Below, one piece after another: positions 1 through 10,840 of a DNA stretch of 64,000 nucleotides (within the stretch, counting starts at the first letter, position 1; each line of letters opens with the position of its first letter). The position numbers were made by a program, and so were the translations under genes. The notes under the pieces were generated by a model. The model was not told the DNA's origin, ran no database searches, and worked only from the letters and a program-made list of their open reading frames with translations. Source of the stretch: Mycobacterium rhizamassiliense (GTDB lineage Bacteria; Actinomycetota; Actinomycetes; Mycobacteriales; Mycobacteriaceae); the NCBI RefSeq assembly GCF_900157375.1, contig NZ_LT721901.1:676365-740364 (forward strand). The letters are read 5' to 3'.

Positions 1-995
1 GCGCCTCCGGCTCACCGATGTACGACGAGCTGTTCGAGTTGGTGGCCACCGATGTCGAAGACGGCGGCGTCTTCGCGTCGATTTTGTCTGGCCACGAGGA
101 TGATTCGGCCCGCCACGCGGTGCCGCTGCGGCTGCTCGGCGGCCTGCACCGGTTGGTGCTCGACGGACGGGCGCCGGCCCTGCGCCGCTGGTACCCGAGC
201 ACCGGCGGCAGCTGGGACGCCGGGGCCGCCTGGCCGCAGATCAAGGCCAGCGCAACCGAGCACGCCGACGCGATGCGGGCGGCACTCGCGCAGCCGCCAC
301 AGACCAACGAGGTGGGCCGGTCGGCCGCGCTGATCGGCGGATTGCTCCGGACTAACCACGAATTCGATTTCCCGGTAAGGCTTTTCGAGATCGGATCGAG
401 CGCCGGGCTGAATCTGCGGGCCGAGCACTACCGGTACCGCCACGCCGGTGGCGGGTGGGGGCCGGCCGACTCGCCGGTGACCATCGACGACGCGTGGCGC
501 GGCCCACCGCCGCCGGCGGGTGCGATACGTATCGCGGAGCGGCGCGGGTACGACATCGCGCCCGTCGACGTCACCGGTGTCGACGGGGAAATGACCGTGC
601 TGAGCTATGTCTGGCCCGACCAACAGGCCCGGCTGGACCGGCTGCGTGGGGCCATCGCGATCGCCCGCAAGGTGCCGGCGCAGCTGGTGCGGCAGACGGC
701 AGCCGCCGCCGTCGCCGGCCTGACGCTGGCCGATGGCGCGCTGACCGTACTGTGGCATTCGATCACCTGGCAGTACCTGTCCGACGACGAACGTGCGGCC
801 GTGCTCGACGGGGCCTCCGCGCTGGGTGCCCGCGCCGGGGCACGGTCGCCGTTCGTACACCTCACGATGGAGCCCGCGCGCAACGGCCCGGACAGCCCGC
901 TCAGGTTCCTGGTGCGGGCCCGCCGCTGGCCGGGCGGTGAGCTTGTGGTGCTGGGCGAATGCCACCCACACGGCCCACCGGTGCACTGGCAATAG
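1..995 (+). CDS. DUF2332 family protein, 5' end outside the window
   Basis: The frame is open from the first bases of the window. The residues before the first ATG at 18 (A-S-G-S-P) continue the usual DUF2332 N-terminal pattern of G-S-P-hydrophobic-Y, so the true start lies upstream and this is a partial gene. About 330 residues are visible. A segment reading FEIGSSAGLNL (near residue 125 counted from the ATG) resembles a glycine-rich SAM-binding loop, and the family is thought to have a methyltransferase-like fold. The biochemical role of DUF2332 is unknown. The stop at 993-995 is followed by about 210 bp with no convincing gene. Confidence 0.8.
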   Translation, partial: ASGSPMYDELFELVATDVEDGGVFASILSGHEDDSARHAVPLRLLGGLHRLVLDGRAPALRRWYPSTGGSWDAGAAWPQIKASATEHADAMRAALAQPPQTNEVGRSAALIGGLLRTNHEFDFPVRLFEIGSSAGLNLRAEHYRYRHAGGGWGPADSPVTIDDAWRGPPPPAGAIRIAERRGYDIAPVDVTGVDGEMTVLSYVWPDQQARLDRLRGAIAIARKVPAQLVRQTAAAAVAGLTLADGALTVLWHSITWQYLSDDERAAVLDGASALGARAGARSPFVHLTMEPARNGPDSPLRFLVRARRWPGGELVVLGECHPHGPPVHWQ

Positions 996-1205
996 GAGCG
1001 ATTGTGAAAATTATTCGCTCCGCGCGCCGTCCCGCCAGCCCTACGGTATGAGCGCCGAGTGCACTGACGATCAGGGCGCGCGCTTCTACCTCGGAGAGTT
1101 CTAGGTACCGGTGACCGTCGCCACCACGCCGGGCATCGCCGGCGAGCTGGCGGCAGTCATCCAATCCGCCTGCAGCCCAGGGGTTTTGCAGGGGTCGCTG
1201 GCGAC

Positions 1206-2195
1206 CTAGCCGTCGGCCAGCGCCTCGGGGTTGGCGATCCGCGCCGGCGTCCCGTCCAGCCAGGCCGCCACGGCTTCGATGGTGTCCTCGTAGAAGGCGG
1301 CCAGCATTTCGCTGGTGACGTAGCCGAGATGAGGAGACAGCGTCACGTTCGGCAGCAGCCGCAACGGGTGGTCGGGGGCGGGCGGTTCGAGGTCGAAAAC
1401 GTCGAGCCCGGCCCCCGCGATGCGCCCGCCGCTCAGCGCGGCGATCAGGGCGGCCTCGTCGACGATCGGCCCGCGCGAGGTGTTGATCAGGTACGCGTTC
1501 GGCTTCATCAGTCCCAGCTCGGCCTCGCCGACCAAACCCCGGGTGCGTTCGGAGAGCACCAGGTGGATGGAGACCACGTCGGACTGCTCGAACAGCGCCG
1601 GTTTCTCGACCCGGCGCGCACCGGCCGCCGCTGCGGCCTCGTCGGTGAGGTTCTGGCTCCACGCAATGACGTTCATGCCAAAGGCTTTCGCGTATTGGGC
1701 CATTCGCGTTCCGGTCCGGCCGAGGCCGAGAATCCCGAGCGTCTTGCCCGACAGCGTCATCCCCAGCGTGGTCTGCCACCCGCCGTCACGCATCCGGCGA
1801 TGTTCTTCGGCGAGATTGCGCACCGTGGCGATCATCAATCCCCACGCCAGTTCGGGCGTGGCGTCGTGGACGGCGCGGAACCGGGGATTGGCGAAATCCG
1901 ATTGCGCGACCAGGATCCCGTGTTCGGTGGCCGCGGCCATGTCCAGGTTCGGCAGGCTGCGCCCGACGATCGTGACGAGTTTGAGGTTCGGCAGCCGCTC
2001 GAGCAGCGTGCGGGGCAGCGCCATCCGCTCGCGCATGGTGCACAGCACGTCGAATGGCCGCAGCGCGTCGGCGGCCTCCGCCTCGGAGAGAGGGCGGTTG
2101 AAAACGGTTACCTCGGAACGGCTTTGCACGGGTGACCAGTCGGCGAGTTCGAGTGCCGCGCCGGCGTAGTCGTCGAGTATCGCCACCCGGGGCAT
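1206..2195 (-). CDS. D-2-hydroxyacid dehydrogenase (NAD-dependent)
   Basis: This is a 329-residue protein of the D-isomer-specific 2-hydroxyacid dehydrogenase family, which interconverts 2-keto acids and D-2-hydroxy acids with NAD(P)H. The Rossmann motif GILGLGRTG lies near residue 155. The catalytic set is present in order: Arg in NTSRGPIVDE (near 239), Glu in DVFDLEPP (near 268) and His in SPHLGY (near 290). The length is normal for the family. It ends 6 bp before the next minus-strand gene begins, so it is probably transcribed with the reductase at 2202-3374. The substrate cannot be read from the sequence. It is not present at this position in M. tuberculosis as I recall that genome. Confidence 0.85.
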   Translation of the reverse strand: MPRVAILDDYAGAALELADWSPVQSRSEVTVFNRPLSEAEAADALRPFDVLCTMRERMALPRTLLERLPNLKLVTIVGRSLPNLDMAAATEHGILVAQSDFANPRFRAVHDATPELAWGLMIATVRNLAEEHRRMRDGGWQTTLGMTLSGKTLGILGLGRTGTRMAQYAKAFGMNVIAWSQNLTDEAAAAAGARRVEKPALFEQSDVVSIHLVLSERTRGLVGEAELGLMKPNAYLINTSRGPIVDEAALIAALSGGRIAGAGLDVFDLEPPAPDHPLRLLPNVTLSPHLGYVTSEMLAAFYEDTIEAVAAWLDGTPARIANPEALADG

Positions 2196-2201
2196 GCGGT
2201 C

Positions 2202-3374
2202 CTAGCCCAGCATTTCCGAGATGGGCGTAGCGGCGGCGATCTTGCCTCGGGCCTTCATGACCTTGCCGGGCATCCCGCCGCCGACCACACCGACCACTAC
2301 CCCGTCGCGCTCGTAGTAGGCCAGGAATTTACGCCCGTCGTCCTCGACCAGATGCACGACGTCGGTGGCCTCCGGCTCGCCCAGGCATTGGATCTTCACG
2401 TCGTACTGGTCGCTCCAAAAGTACGGGACCACCACGACTTCCGGCACGTCCTGCCCCAGCATCGCGGGGACCACGACGCGCGCCTGGTCGGCGACGTTAC
2501 TCCAATGTTCCACGCGCGCTTGATGTCCCGTCGCATCACGCCAGGACGCGACGTCGCCGAGCGCCCACACGTTCGGCGCGCTGGTCTTTCCGGCCTCGTC
2601 GCAGATCACCCCGTTGTCGACCTCGACGCCGCTGCCCTCAAGCCACTCGGTGGCCGGTCGCGACCCGATGCCGACGACGACCAGGTCCGCGGCCAGTTCG
2701 GTGCCGTCGCCGAGCACCACCTGCTCGACGTGCTTCTCGCCGCGGACCTCCGCGACCCCGACGCCGGTGCGCAAGTCCACGCCTTCGTTGCGGTGCAGCC
2801 GCGCCACCAGCTCGCCGATCTGCTCCCCCAGCACCGTGGCCAGCGGGGTCGGCTGCGGCTCGACCAGGACGACCTCGACCCCGAGGCTGCGCAGGCTGGC
2901 CGCGACCTCGCAGCCGATGAAGCCGGCGCCGATCACCACGGCGCGTTGCGCCTCGGATGCGTGTTCGCGCAGTGCCATGCTCTCGTCGAACGACCGCAGC
3001 ACGCGAACGCCCTCGAGATCCGGGATCGCCGGGATGCGCCGCGGGACCAACCCGGTCGCGATCACCAGCTCGTCGTAGTGCAGCACGGTGCCATCGGCGA
3101 GGGTCACGGTCTGCGCGCCGGTGTCCAGGCTGGTGGCGGCGGCGCCCAGCTGCAGGGTGATGTCGTTCTCGTCGTAGAACTCGCGCGGCTTGAGCACGAC
3201 GTCGTCGACCTCTTTGCGCAGCACTTCCTTGGACAACGGCGGCCGGTCGTACGGCAGATGCGCCTCGTCGCTGACGATGGTGATGCGCCCGGTGTATTCC
3301 GCTCGGCGCAGTTGCTCGGCCGTGCGGGCAGCAGCGAGCCCGCCCCCAACGATCACGATTCCGTTATTGCTCAC
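2202..3374 (-). CDS. ferredoxin/rubredoxin-type NAD(P)/FAD-dependent reductase (Rv0688-like)
   Basis: This 390-residue flavoprotein has two dinucleotide-binding sites. The FAD site is IVIVGGGLAAARTAEQL at residues 7-23 and the NAD(P)H site is VVIGAGFIGCEVAASL near 145. An ATG motif (ELVIATG) and a C-terminal VWALGD motif complete the pattern of the ferredoxin-NAD(P) reductase family that serves P450 and dioxygenase systems. It normally moves electrons from NADH to a small iron-sulfur protein. No ferredoxin gene is adjacent. It lies between the hydroxyacid dehydrogenase and a mycofactocin-coupled SDR, matching the Rv0687-Rv0688 order, so a link to redox recycling around that SDR is plausible but inferred. 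Confidence 0.87.
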   Translation of the reverse strand: MSNNGIVIVGGGLAAARTAEQLRRAEYTGRITIVSDEAHLPYDRPPLSKEVLRKEVDDVVLKPREFYDENDITLQLGAAATSLDTGAQTVTLADGTVLHYDELVIATGLVPRRIPAIPDLEGVRVLRSFDESMALREHASEAQRAVVIGAGFIGCEVAASLRSLGVEVVLVEPQPTPLATVLGEQIGELVARLHRNEGVDLRTGVGVAEVRGEKHVEQVVLGDGTELAADLVVVGIGSRPATEWLEGSGVEVDNGVICDEAGKTSAPNVWALGDVASWRDATGHQARVEHWSNVADQARVVVPAMLGQDVPEVVVVPYFWSDQYDVKIQCLGEPEATDVVHLVEDDGRKFLAYYERDGVVVGVVGGGMPGKVMKARGKIAAATPISEMLG

Positions 3375-3399
3375 GTGGAGTTCATAGCACGCGGGGCGA

Positions 3400-4254
<855 letters not shown>

Positions 4255-4305
4255 CTAGCAGCGAAACTGAAACGTGTTCTAACTAATCCCGAAGTAGGTC
4301 CGGGT

Positions 4306-5121
4306 TCAGATTTCCGAGATGATCTGGGCCCGTCGGGAGTTGTACTCGTCGTCGGTCAACGTGCCGCTGGCGCGCAGCGTCTCGAGCTCCTGGAGCCGCT
4401 CGGCGATAGAGGGCTGGCCGGGTCCGGCGCCGCCGGCGGCGGGCGCGGCGGCCGGCGCCTGCTGTTCGGCCGCGCGCCGCACCACGGCCTGGATTTGGGC
4501 GCGCAGCCCCGGGTTCGACCGGATGTCGACCATCCTGTTCAGCGGAACGCCGTTGGCCTTGAGGATCTGCAGAATCTCCATCAACGGCCCGGCCTGCCCG
4601 CTCAGGTCGTAGGTTCTGTTGTCCTCGGCCACCGTGAACTGGGCCGGGACCAGCCCGTTGACCAAAGCGCTGCGTTCCCAGTCGATCTGGTGCTCCTGCG
4701 TGGTGGGATTGACCAGCACCACGAGCTTGCGCGCGGTGAGGTTGCCCAGTCGCGTGACGCTCGCGATCACCCGGTCCTGGCACTCGAACGGCATGAACCC
4801 GGGGCCCGCGACGTGCAGAGTCACCTTGACCACCGGCTGCTCGTTGATCCGGGTCCCGGTCTCGGTGAGGCCGGTGATCTGAGCCAGCGCCAGCACGCCG
4901 TGCTGCTCGAGCTCCGCGGACTTTGCTGCCGACTTCGCCCCGTAGTTGGTCAGCGCCAGGGCGATCAGCACGTCGGCGACGGTGATGAGCAAGCCGACAT
5001 ACAGCATCCACGCCAGCAAGTTGTCCAACCCCAGCGTGAAGTAGACGATCAAAAAGATAGGCCCCACCAGGCCACCGCACAGCAAAACCATTAACTGTGT
5101 CTTGAGGTAGCGCGCCAACAC
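4306..5121 (-). CDS. membrane protein with C-terminal SHOCT domain (Rv0686-like)
   Basis: The protein has 271 residues. Two hydrophobic helices occupy about residues 8-30 and 36-58, which makes it an inner membrane protein. A soluble central domain follows. After an Ala/Pro/Gly linker (about 217-235) the last 33 residues, beginning IAERLQELETLRASG, form a SHOCT domain, a short helical C-terminal module. A good ribosome site (GAGGAG) precedes ATG 5121. Position and length agree with Rv0686, whose function is unknown. It stands downstream of the PE gene on the same strand. Confidence 0.82.
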   Translation of the reverse strand: MLARYLKTQLMVLLCGGLVGPIFLIVYFTLGLDNLLAWMLYVGLLITVADVLIALALTNYGAKSAAKSAELEQHGVLALAQITGLTETGTRINEQPVVKVTLHVAGPGFMPFECQDRVIASVTRLGNLTARKLVVLVNPTTQEHQIDWERSALVNGLVPAQFTVAEDNRTYDLSGQAGPLMEILQILKANGVPLNRMVDIRSNPGLRAQIQAVVRRAAEQQAPAAAPAAGGAGPGQPSIAERLQELETLRASGTLTDDEYNSRRAQIISEI

Positions 5122-5253
5122 GTGTGTCTCCTCGCCGTTGGGAAGTTCGTGCCAGACTAGCCCCGCTCTGGGCGCCGTATCACGGAACCGCCACGGGCTC
5201 AGAACGTGCTCTTAGCTTTGCGGGGCGGTTAAGCGCTTCCACGCCGCCCACCG

Positions 5254-6048
5254 TCAGCGCGGCGTCACTTTCGGCCGCATCTTCGCCGCCTCCAAGGCCG
5301 CAGACCCGGGGGCGGGAGCGTGCGACGCCGCCAGCACAGCGGGCGCACCGGCGATCGGCGGCACCGCCGCCGGCAGTGCGCTGGCCGGCGAGAAGTCCGT
5401 GGCTTCCGCCTGCGCAGCGGCCGGCAACACCGTGGCCGGCCCCGCGGCATCCGTCGCCGCCACCGCGGGAGACGACGACACCGCCGCCGAATAGCCCGGC
5501 GCCTCGGCCCGCGCCGAGGTGAGCACCGCGCCGCTCGTCGCCGGTCCCCCGACTGGCGCTGCCGCCAGCGCGGCACCGGCCGGCGCCGCGACCGCCGGGG
5601 AAAGGGCCGTCGACAGCGGAGCCGCCGCAACGGCGGCCGGTGCAACGACACCTGGCGCCACGACCGCCGGGGCCTGCGCCACGCTGGCCGCGGGAACCCC
5701 CGCAGCAACCGAACCCGCCTGCGCCGCCCCGCTGATCAGCGGCTGCGCGGCGTGCAAGGGCGCGGCGTTGGCCGCCTCGACGCTGGCGTACTGGGCCGCG
5801 CCGCTGCTCATGAGCTGGACGAACTGCTGGTGGAAAAGCGCCGCCTGGGCGCTGATCGCCTCATAGGCCTGCGCGTGCGCACCGAATAGTTGGGCGATGG
5901 TCGCCGACACCACATCGGCACCCGCCGCGGAAACACTGGAGGTCGGACCCGAGGCCGCCGAGTTGGCATCGCCAATCGCCGAACCGATATTTGCCAAGTC
6001 GGATGCCGCCGCCGACACATACTCCGGCGTCGCGTTGACAAACGACAT
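5254..6048 (-). CDS. PE family protein
   Basis: The first ~100 residues form a classical PE domain: MSFVNATPEYVSAAASDL, then a helical stretch with Ala-rich spacing and YEAISAQAALFHQQF. The remaining ~160 residues are Ala/Pro/Val-rich low complexity with no recognisable enzymatic domain. PE proteins are exported by type VII secretion, usually with a PPE partner, but no PPE gene is adjacent. A strong ribosome site (GGGAGG) lies 5 bp before the ATG. The gene sits directly downstream of tuf on the same strand, separated from it by a terminator hairpin, and is not at this position in M. tuberculosis as I recall it. Confidence 0.9.
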   Translation of the reverse strand: MSFVNATPEYVSAAASDLANIGSAIGDANSAASGPTSSVSAAGADVVSATIAQLFGAHAQAYEAISAQAALFHQQFVQLMSSGAAQYASVEAANAAPLHAAQPLISGAAQAGSVAAGVPAASVAQAPAVVAPGVVAPAAVAAAPLSTALSPAVAAPAGAALAAAPVGGPATSGAVLTSARAEAPGYSAAVSSSPAVAATDAAGPATVLPAAAQAEATDFSPASALPAAVPPIAGAPAVLAASHAPAPGSAALEAAKMRPKVTPR

Positions 6049-6155
6049 CCGAACCTCCCGCCAGACCGCGACGGTAGGCCGAACGCACCGTCAAACTCGA
6101 TACTGGGCATCGATGATCTTACCGGAGTTCGGTGAACTTTATTGACCCAAACGAA

Positions 6156-6199
6156 AGCAAAGGGCCCGAATCGCTTAAATGCGACCCGGGCCCTTTGCT
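6156..6199 (-). terminator. intrinsic terminator after tuf
   Basis: A 13-bp perfect inverted repeat has arms at 6156-6168 and 6187-6199 (AGCAAAGGGCCCG and its complement). The 18-nt loop can form a smaller TCGC/GCGA stem. It begins 7 bp beyond the tuf stop codon and marks the end of the str operon. Confidence 0.75.
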
Positions 6200-6205
6200 G
6201 TAGAG

Positions 6206-7396
6206 CTAGTTGATGATCTTGACGACCCGGCCGGCGCCGACGGTGCGGCCACCCTCACGGATCGCGAACCGCAGACCGTCATCCATGGCGACGGGCTGGA
6301 TCAGCTTCACCGAGATGTTGGTGTTGTCACCGGGCATCACCATTTCGGTGCCCTCCGGCAGCGTCACCACACCGGTCACGTCGGTGGTGCGGAAGTAGAA
6401 CTGCGGACGGTAGTTGTTGAAGAACGGCGTGTGCCGGCCGCCCTCGTCCTTGGACAGGATGTAGACGCTGCCCTCGAACTCGGTGTGCGGCGTGGTGGTG
6501 CCGGGCTTGACCACAACCTGGCCGCGCTCGACGTCCTCACGCTTGATACCACGCAGCAACAGCCCGACGTTGTCGCCGGCCTGCCCCTGGTCGAGCAGCT
6601 TGCGGAACATCTCCACACCGGTGACCGTGGTCTTGGTGCTGGTCGGCTTGATGCCGACGATCTCGACTTCCTCGTTCACGTTGACCACACCGCGCTCGAC
6701 ACGACCGGTGACCACGGTGCCACGACCGGTGATCGTGAAGACGTCCTCGACGGGCATCAGGAACGGACGGTCGGTCTCACGAACCGGGTCCGGAATCGAC
6801 TCGTCGACGGCATCCATCAGCTCTTCGACGGACTTGACCCACTTCTCGTCGCCCTCGAGTGCCTTGAGGGCCGAGACCCGGATCACCGGGGCCTCCTCGT
6901 CGAACTCCTGGGCGGCGAGCAGCTCGCGCACCTCGAGCTCGACGAGCTCGAGCAGCTCTTCGTCGTCGACCATGTCGGCCTTGTTCAGCGCGACCAGGAT
7001 GTAGGGCACGCCGACCTGACGGGCCAGCAGCACGTGCTCACGGGTCTGCGGCATCGGGCCGTCAGTCGCGGCGACCACCAGGATCGCGCCATCCATCTGG
7101 GCCGCACCGGTGATCATGTTTTTGATGTAGTCGGCGTGACCCGGGGCGTCCACGTGGGCGTAGTGGCGCTTCTCGGTCTGGTACTCCACGTGGGAGATGT
7201 TGATCGTGATACCGCGCTGACGCTCCTCGGGCGCGTTGTCGATCTGGTCGAACGCACGCGACTCGTTCAGGTTCGGGTACTTGTCATGCAAAACCTTGGT
7301 GATAGCCGCGGTCAACGTGGTCTTGCCGTGGTCAACGTGACCAATGGTCCCGATGTTGACGTGCGGCTTCGTCCGCTCGAACTTCGCCTTCGCCAC
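6206..7396 (-). CDS. tuf: elongation factor Tu
   Basis: This is a complete 396-residue EF-Tu, the GTPase that delivers aminoacyl-tRNA to the ribosome. G-domain motifs are visible: GHVDHGKT (P-loop, about 19-26), the DAPGHADY region (about 81-88) and NKAD (about 136-139). The C-terminal beta-barrel domains follow, ending [11 protein letters not shown]. It is the last gene of rpsL-rpsG-fusA-tuf. The 127-bp gap after fusA suggests a possible additional promoter or processing site, but none is clear. Confidence 0.98.
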   Translation of the reverse strand: MAKAKFERTKPHVNIGTIGHVDHGKTTLTAAITKVLHDKYPNLNESRAFDQIDNAPEERQRGITINISHVEYQTEKRHYAHVDAPGHADYIKNMITGAAQMDGAILVVAATDGPMPQTREHVLLARQVGVPYILVALNKADMVDDEELLELVELEVRELLAAQEFDEEAPVIRVSALKALEGDEKWVKSVEELMDAVDESIPDPVRETDRPFLMPVEDVFTITGRGTVVTGRVERGVVNVNEEVEIVGIKPTSTKTTVTGVEMFRKLLDQGQAGDNVGLLLRGIKREDVERGQVVVKPGTTTPHTEFEGSVYILSKDEGGRHTPFFNNYRPQFYFRTTDVTGVVTLPEGTEMVMPGDNTNISVKLIQPVAMDDGLRFAIREGGRTVGAGRVVKIIN

Positions 7397-7523
7397 TTTT
7401 GTGTCCTCCTGGACTGTTGGTGCTTGTTAAAGCAGTGTTGATGTTTCTAGTTGTGCCGCGGTGTGTGACCGGGCCAGGTTACCCCTTGGCGGCCTGGCGA
7501 TCACCGCTCGGTTCGGAACAAGC

Positions 7524-9629
7524 TCACTCGCCCGTCGCCTTCGCGATGATCTCCTTCGACACGTTCGACGGAACTTCCGCGTACGAGTCGAACACCATGG
7601 AGTAGTTCGCCCGGCCTTGAGTCTTGGACCGCAGGTCGCCGACGTAGCCGAACATCTCCGACAGCGGCACGTGCGCCCGAACGACGCGCGCACCAGCCCG
7701 CTCCTCCATGGCCTGAATCTGGCCACGGCGGGAGTTCAGGTCGCCGATCACGTCACCCATGTAGTCCTCGGGTGTGGTCACTTCGACCGCCATGATCGGC
7801 TCGAGGATCACCGGCTGGGCTTGCTGCGCAGCCTTTTTCAGCACCTGTGAACCCGCGATCTTGAACGCCATTTCCGAGGAGTCCACCTCGTGGTAGGCGC
7901 CGTCAAGCAAGGTGACCTTCACGTTGACCAGCGGGTAGCCGGCCAGCACGCCGTACTGCATCGCGTCCTGCGCACCGGCATCCACCGAGGGGATGTACTC
8001 ACGCGGGATGCGGCCACCGGTGACCTTGTTCTCGAACTCGTAGGTCGCACCGTCTTCGCCGACGAAGGGCTCGAGGTTGATCAGCACCTTGGCGAACTGG
8101 CCCGAACCACCCGTCTGCTTCTTGTGGGTGAACTCGACCTTCTCCGCCATCCGCTTGATGGTCTCCTTGTAGGCCACCTGCGGCTTGCCGACGTTCGCCT
8201 CGACCTTGAACTCGCGGCGCATCCGGTCCACCAGAATGTCCAGGTGCAGCTCGCCCATGCCGCCGATCACGGTCTGGCCGGTCTCGGAGTCCTGGTGCAC
8301 CTTGAACGTCGGGTCCTCTTCGGCGAGCTTCTGGATCGACAGCGACAGCTTCTCCTGGTCGCTCTTCGTCTTCGGCTCGATGGCCACCTCGATGACCGGG
8401 TCGGGGAAGGTCATGGACTCCAGTACGACCTGGTCGTTCGGGTCGCTCAGGGTGTCACCCGTGGTGGTGTCCTTCAGGCCGATCACCGCATAGATGTGAC
8501 CCGCGGACGCGGTCTCGACGGGATTCTCCTTGTTGGAGTGCATCTGGAACAGCTTGCCCAGCCGCTCCTTCTTACCCTTGGTGGCGTTGATGACCTGGCT
8601 GCCCGAATCGACCTTGCCGGAATACACCCGGACGTAGGTCAGCTTCCCGAAGAACGGGTGGGTGGCGACCTTGAAGGCCAGCGCGGAGAAGGGCTCGTCG
8701 GTCGACGGCTTGCGGATGATCTCCACATCTTCCTTGCCCGGCGCGTGGCCGACGGCCGCCGGCACGTCCAGCGGCGAGGGCAGGTAATCGATGACCGCGT
8801 CCAGCATCGGCTGCACGCCCTTGTTCTTGAACGCGCTACCGCACAGCACCAGGTAGGCCTCGGAGTTGATGGTCAGCTTGCGCAGCGCACCCTTGATCTC
8901 CGCGACAGACAGCGCCTCGCCGCCGACGTACTTCTCCAGCAGCGCCTCGTCGGTTTCCGCAACGGCCTCGAGCAGCTTGGTGCGGTACTCGTCCGCCTTC
9001 TCCTGAAGTTCCGCCGGGATGTCGATGGTTTCGTAGGTCTCGCCCAGCTTGGTCTCGCCGCGCCACACCTTGGCCTTCATCTCGACCAGGTCGACGACGC
9101 CTTCGAAGTCGCCCTCGGAGCCGACGGGCAGCTGGATCGGGATGACGTTGGCGCCCAGCCGGTCTTCCATCGTCTTCACCGAGAAGTAGAAGTCGGCACC
9201 GATCTTGTCCATCTTGTTGACGAAGCAGATCCGCGGGACGTCGTACTTGTCGGCCTGGCGCCACACCTGCTCAGACTGCGGCTCGACCCCCTCCTTGCCG
9301 TCGAAGACGGCAACGGCACCGTCGAGCACGCGCAGGCTGCGCTCCACCTCGACGGTGAAGTCGACGTGGCCCGGGGTGTCGATGATGTTGATCTGGTTGT
9401 CGTTCCAGAAGCAGGTGGTGGCGGCGGAGGTGATGGTGATCCCCCGCTCCTGCTCCTGCTCCATCCAGTCCATGGTGGCGGCGCCGTCGTGCACCTCACC
9501 GATCTTGTAGCTGATACCGGTGTAGTAGAGGATCCGCTCGGTCGTCGTGGTCTTGCCGGCGTCGATGTGCGCCATGATGCCGATATTGCGGACCTTGGTC
9601 AGGTCGGTCAGCACGTCCTTCTGTGCCAC
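7524..9629 (-). CDS. fusA: elongation factor G
   Basis: This is a complete 701-residue EF-G, the ribosomal translocase GTPase. Motifs include [15 protein letters not shown] (P-loop, about 20-34), [17 protein letters not shown] (about 84-100) and [10 protein letters not shown] (about 138-147). Domains II-V follow, ending in the usual basic and acidic tail. It lies third in the str operon. The 87-bp gap after rpsG has no terminator-like hairpin. Confidence 0.98.
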   Translation of the reverse strand: MAQKDVLTDLTKVRNIGIMAHIDAGKTTTTERILYYTGISYKIGEVHDGAATMDWMEQEQERGITITSAATTCFWNDNQINIIDTPGHVDFTVEVERSLRVLDGAVAVFDGKEGVEPQSEQVWRQADKYDVPRICFVNKMDKIGADFYFSVKTMEDRLGANVIPIQLPVGSEGDFEGVVDLVEMKAKVWRGETKLGETYETIDIPAELQEKADEYRTKLLEAVAETDEALLEKYVGGEALSVAEIKGALRKLTINSEAYLVLCGSAFKNKGVQPMLDAVIDYLPSPLDVPAAVGHAPGKEDVEIIRKPSTDEPFSALAFKVATHPFFGKLTYVRVYSGKVDSGSQVINATKGKKERLGKLFQMHSNKENPVETASAGHIYAVIGLKDTTTGDTLSDPNDQVVLESMTFPDPVIEVAIEPKTKSDQEKLSLSIQKLAEEDPTFKVHQDSETGQTVIGGMGELHLDILVDRMRREFKVEANVGKPQVAYKETIKRMAEKVEFTHKKQTGGSGQFAKVLINLEPFVGEDGATYEFENKVTGGRIPREYIPSVDAGAQDAMQYGVLAGYPLVNVKVTLLDGAYHEVDSSEMAFKIAGSQVLKKAAQQAQPVILEPIMAVEVTTPEDYMGDVIGDLNSRRGQIQAMEERAGARVVRAHVPLSEMFGYVGDLRSKTQGRANYSMVFDSYAEVPSNVSKEIIAKATGE

Positions 9630-9716
9630 AGAAGTCTTCCCACTCTTTCGATTGCTCGGTTAATTCGCTGTCTTACGTCGCCGCGGCGACTCCGTCTTCG
9701 GAGCCTGGCTCGGCTC

Positions 9717-10187
9717 CTACCAGCGATAGTGCGCAAAGGCGCGGTTGGCCTCCGCCATCTTGTGGGTGTCCTCGCGTCGCTTGACGGCGGCACCCAGGCC
9801 ATTGCTGGCGTCGAGGATCTCGTTGGCCAGGCGCTCGACCATCGTCTTCTCCCGACGAGCCTTGCTGAAGCTGACCAGCCAGCGCAGGGCCAGCGTCACG
9901 GACCGTTCGGGACGAACCTCGACCGGCACCTGGTAGGTCGCACCACCAACGCGGCGGCTGCGCACCTCGAGGGCCGGCTTGACGTTGTCGAGAGCGCGCT
10001 TGAGCGTGATCACCGGGTCGGTGCCGGTCTTATCGCGGGCTTGTTCGAGCGCACCATAAACAATGCGCTCGGCCAGGGATTTCTTCCCGTCCAGCAGAAC
10101 CTTGTTGACCAGCTGCGTCACCAGCTGCGACCCGTAGACCGGGTCGTTGACCAGCGGCCGCTTCGGTGCGGGCCCCTTGCGCGGCAT
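9717..10187 (-). CDS. rpsG: 30S ribosomal protein S7
   Basis: The protein has 156 residues and begins [20 protein letters not shown], the actinobacterial S7 pattern, with the central segment [20 protein letters not shown]7 nucleates assembly of the small-subunit head and touches the E-site tRNA. Its ATG overlaps the stop codon of rpsL by one base (TAATG), so translation of the two genes is probably coupled. Confidence 0.97.
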   Translation of the reverse strand: MPRKGPAPKRPLVNDPVYGSQLVTQLVNKVLLDGKKSLAERIVYGALEQARDKTGTDPVITLKRALDNVKPALEVRSRRVGGATYQVPVEVRPERSVTLALRWLVSFSKARREKTMVERLANEILDASNGLGAAVKRREDTHKMAEANRAFAHYRW

Positions 10188-10561
10188 TAGCTCTTCTCCT
10201 TCTTGGCGCCGTAGCGGCTACGCGCCTGCTTGCGGTTCTTGACGCCCTGGGTGTCAAGCGAGCCGCGGATGATCTTGTACCGCACACCCGGCAGGTCCTT
10301 CACACGACCGCCGCGCACCAGCACCATCGAGTGCTCCTGCAGGTTGTGGCCCTCACCCGGGATGTAGGCGGTGACCTCGACCTGGCTGGTCAGCTTCACA
10401 CGCGCGACCTTCCGAAGCGCCGAGTTCGGCTTCTTCGGGGTAGTGGTGTACACGCGAGTGCATACGCCACGGCGCTGCGGGCTGCCCTTCAGGGCCGCGG
10501 TTTTGACCTTGGCGATCTTGTCGCGGCGACCCTTGCGGACCAGCTGGTTGATGGTTGGCAT
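10187..10561 (-). CDS. rpsL: 30S ribosomal protein S12
   Basis: The protein has 124 residues, begins [12 protein letters not shown] and contains the universal [12 protein letters not shown] and [13 protein letters not shown] segments. S12 monitors decoding in the A site. Lys43 and Lys88, whose replacement gives streptomycin resistance in mycobacteria, are both wild type. It is the first gene of the str operon. The 279 bp upstream to the TetR gene must hold the operon promoter, but no confident -35/-10 pair is evident there. Confidence 0.98.
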
Positions 10562-10840
10562 GTACCGGCTTTCTGTGTTCTAGGTCTTGCTAGCTGTCTC
10601 AAAGTCTCTGTACTGCAGTTATGCCCTGCCGTCGTACCCCGCGGCCGGGTGTGTCGCATGCGCTCGGCACCGGGCCCATCCGTTACGTCGGAGACATGCG
10701 AATTCGCCCGGCATCCACTTCCTTACGTCAGGCGCCGTAAGCCGCCAGGCACGAGCCACCACAATACCCGGCGCTGGTCGCGCAGGTCAAAGCGGCCGCT
10801 GGACGCTGGGTCACCGGCTCCCGCGCGTCTGCGGCCGGGG

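Noticed and set aside
1048..1209. Short frames in the gap after the DUF2332 gene
   Set aside because: Peptides of 18 and 32 residues without ribosome sites or recognisable similarity; they may be remnants but cannot be supported.
6179..7441. Long open frame on the plus strand opposite tuf
   Set aside because: It is an antisense shadow of a high-GC conserved gene; the product has no family pattern and the tuf frame is certain.
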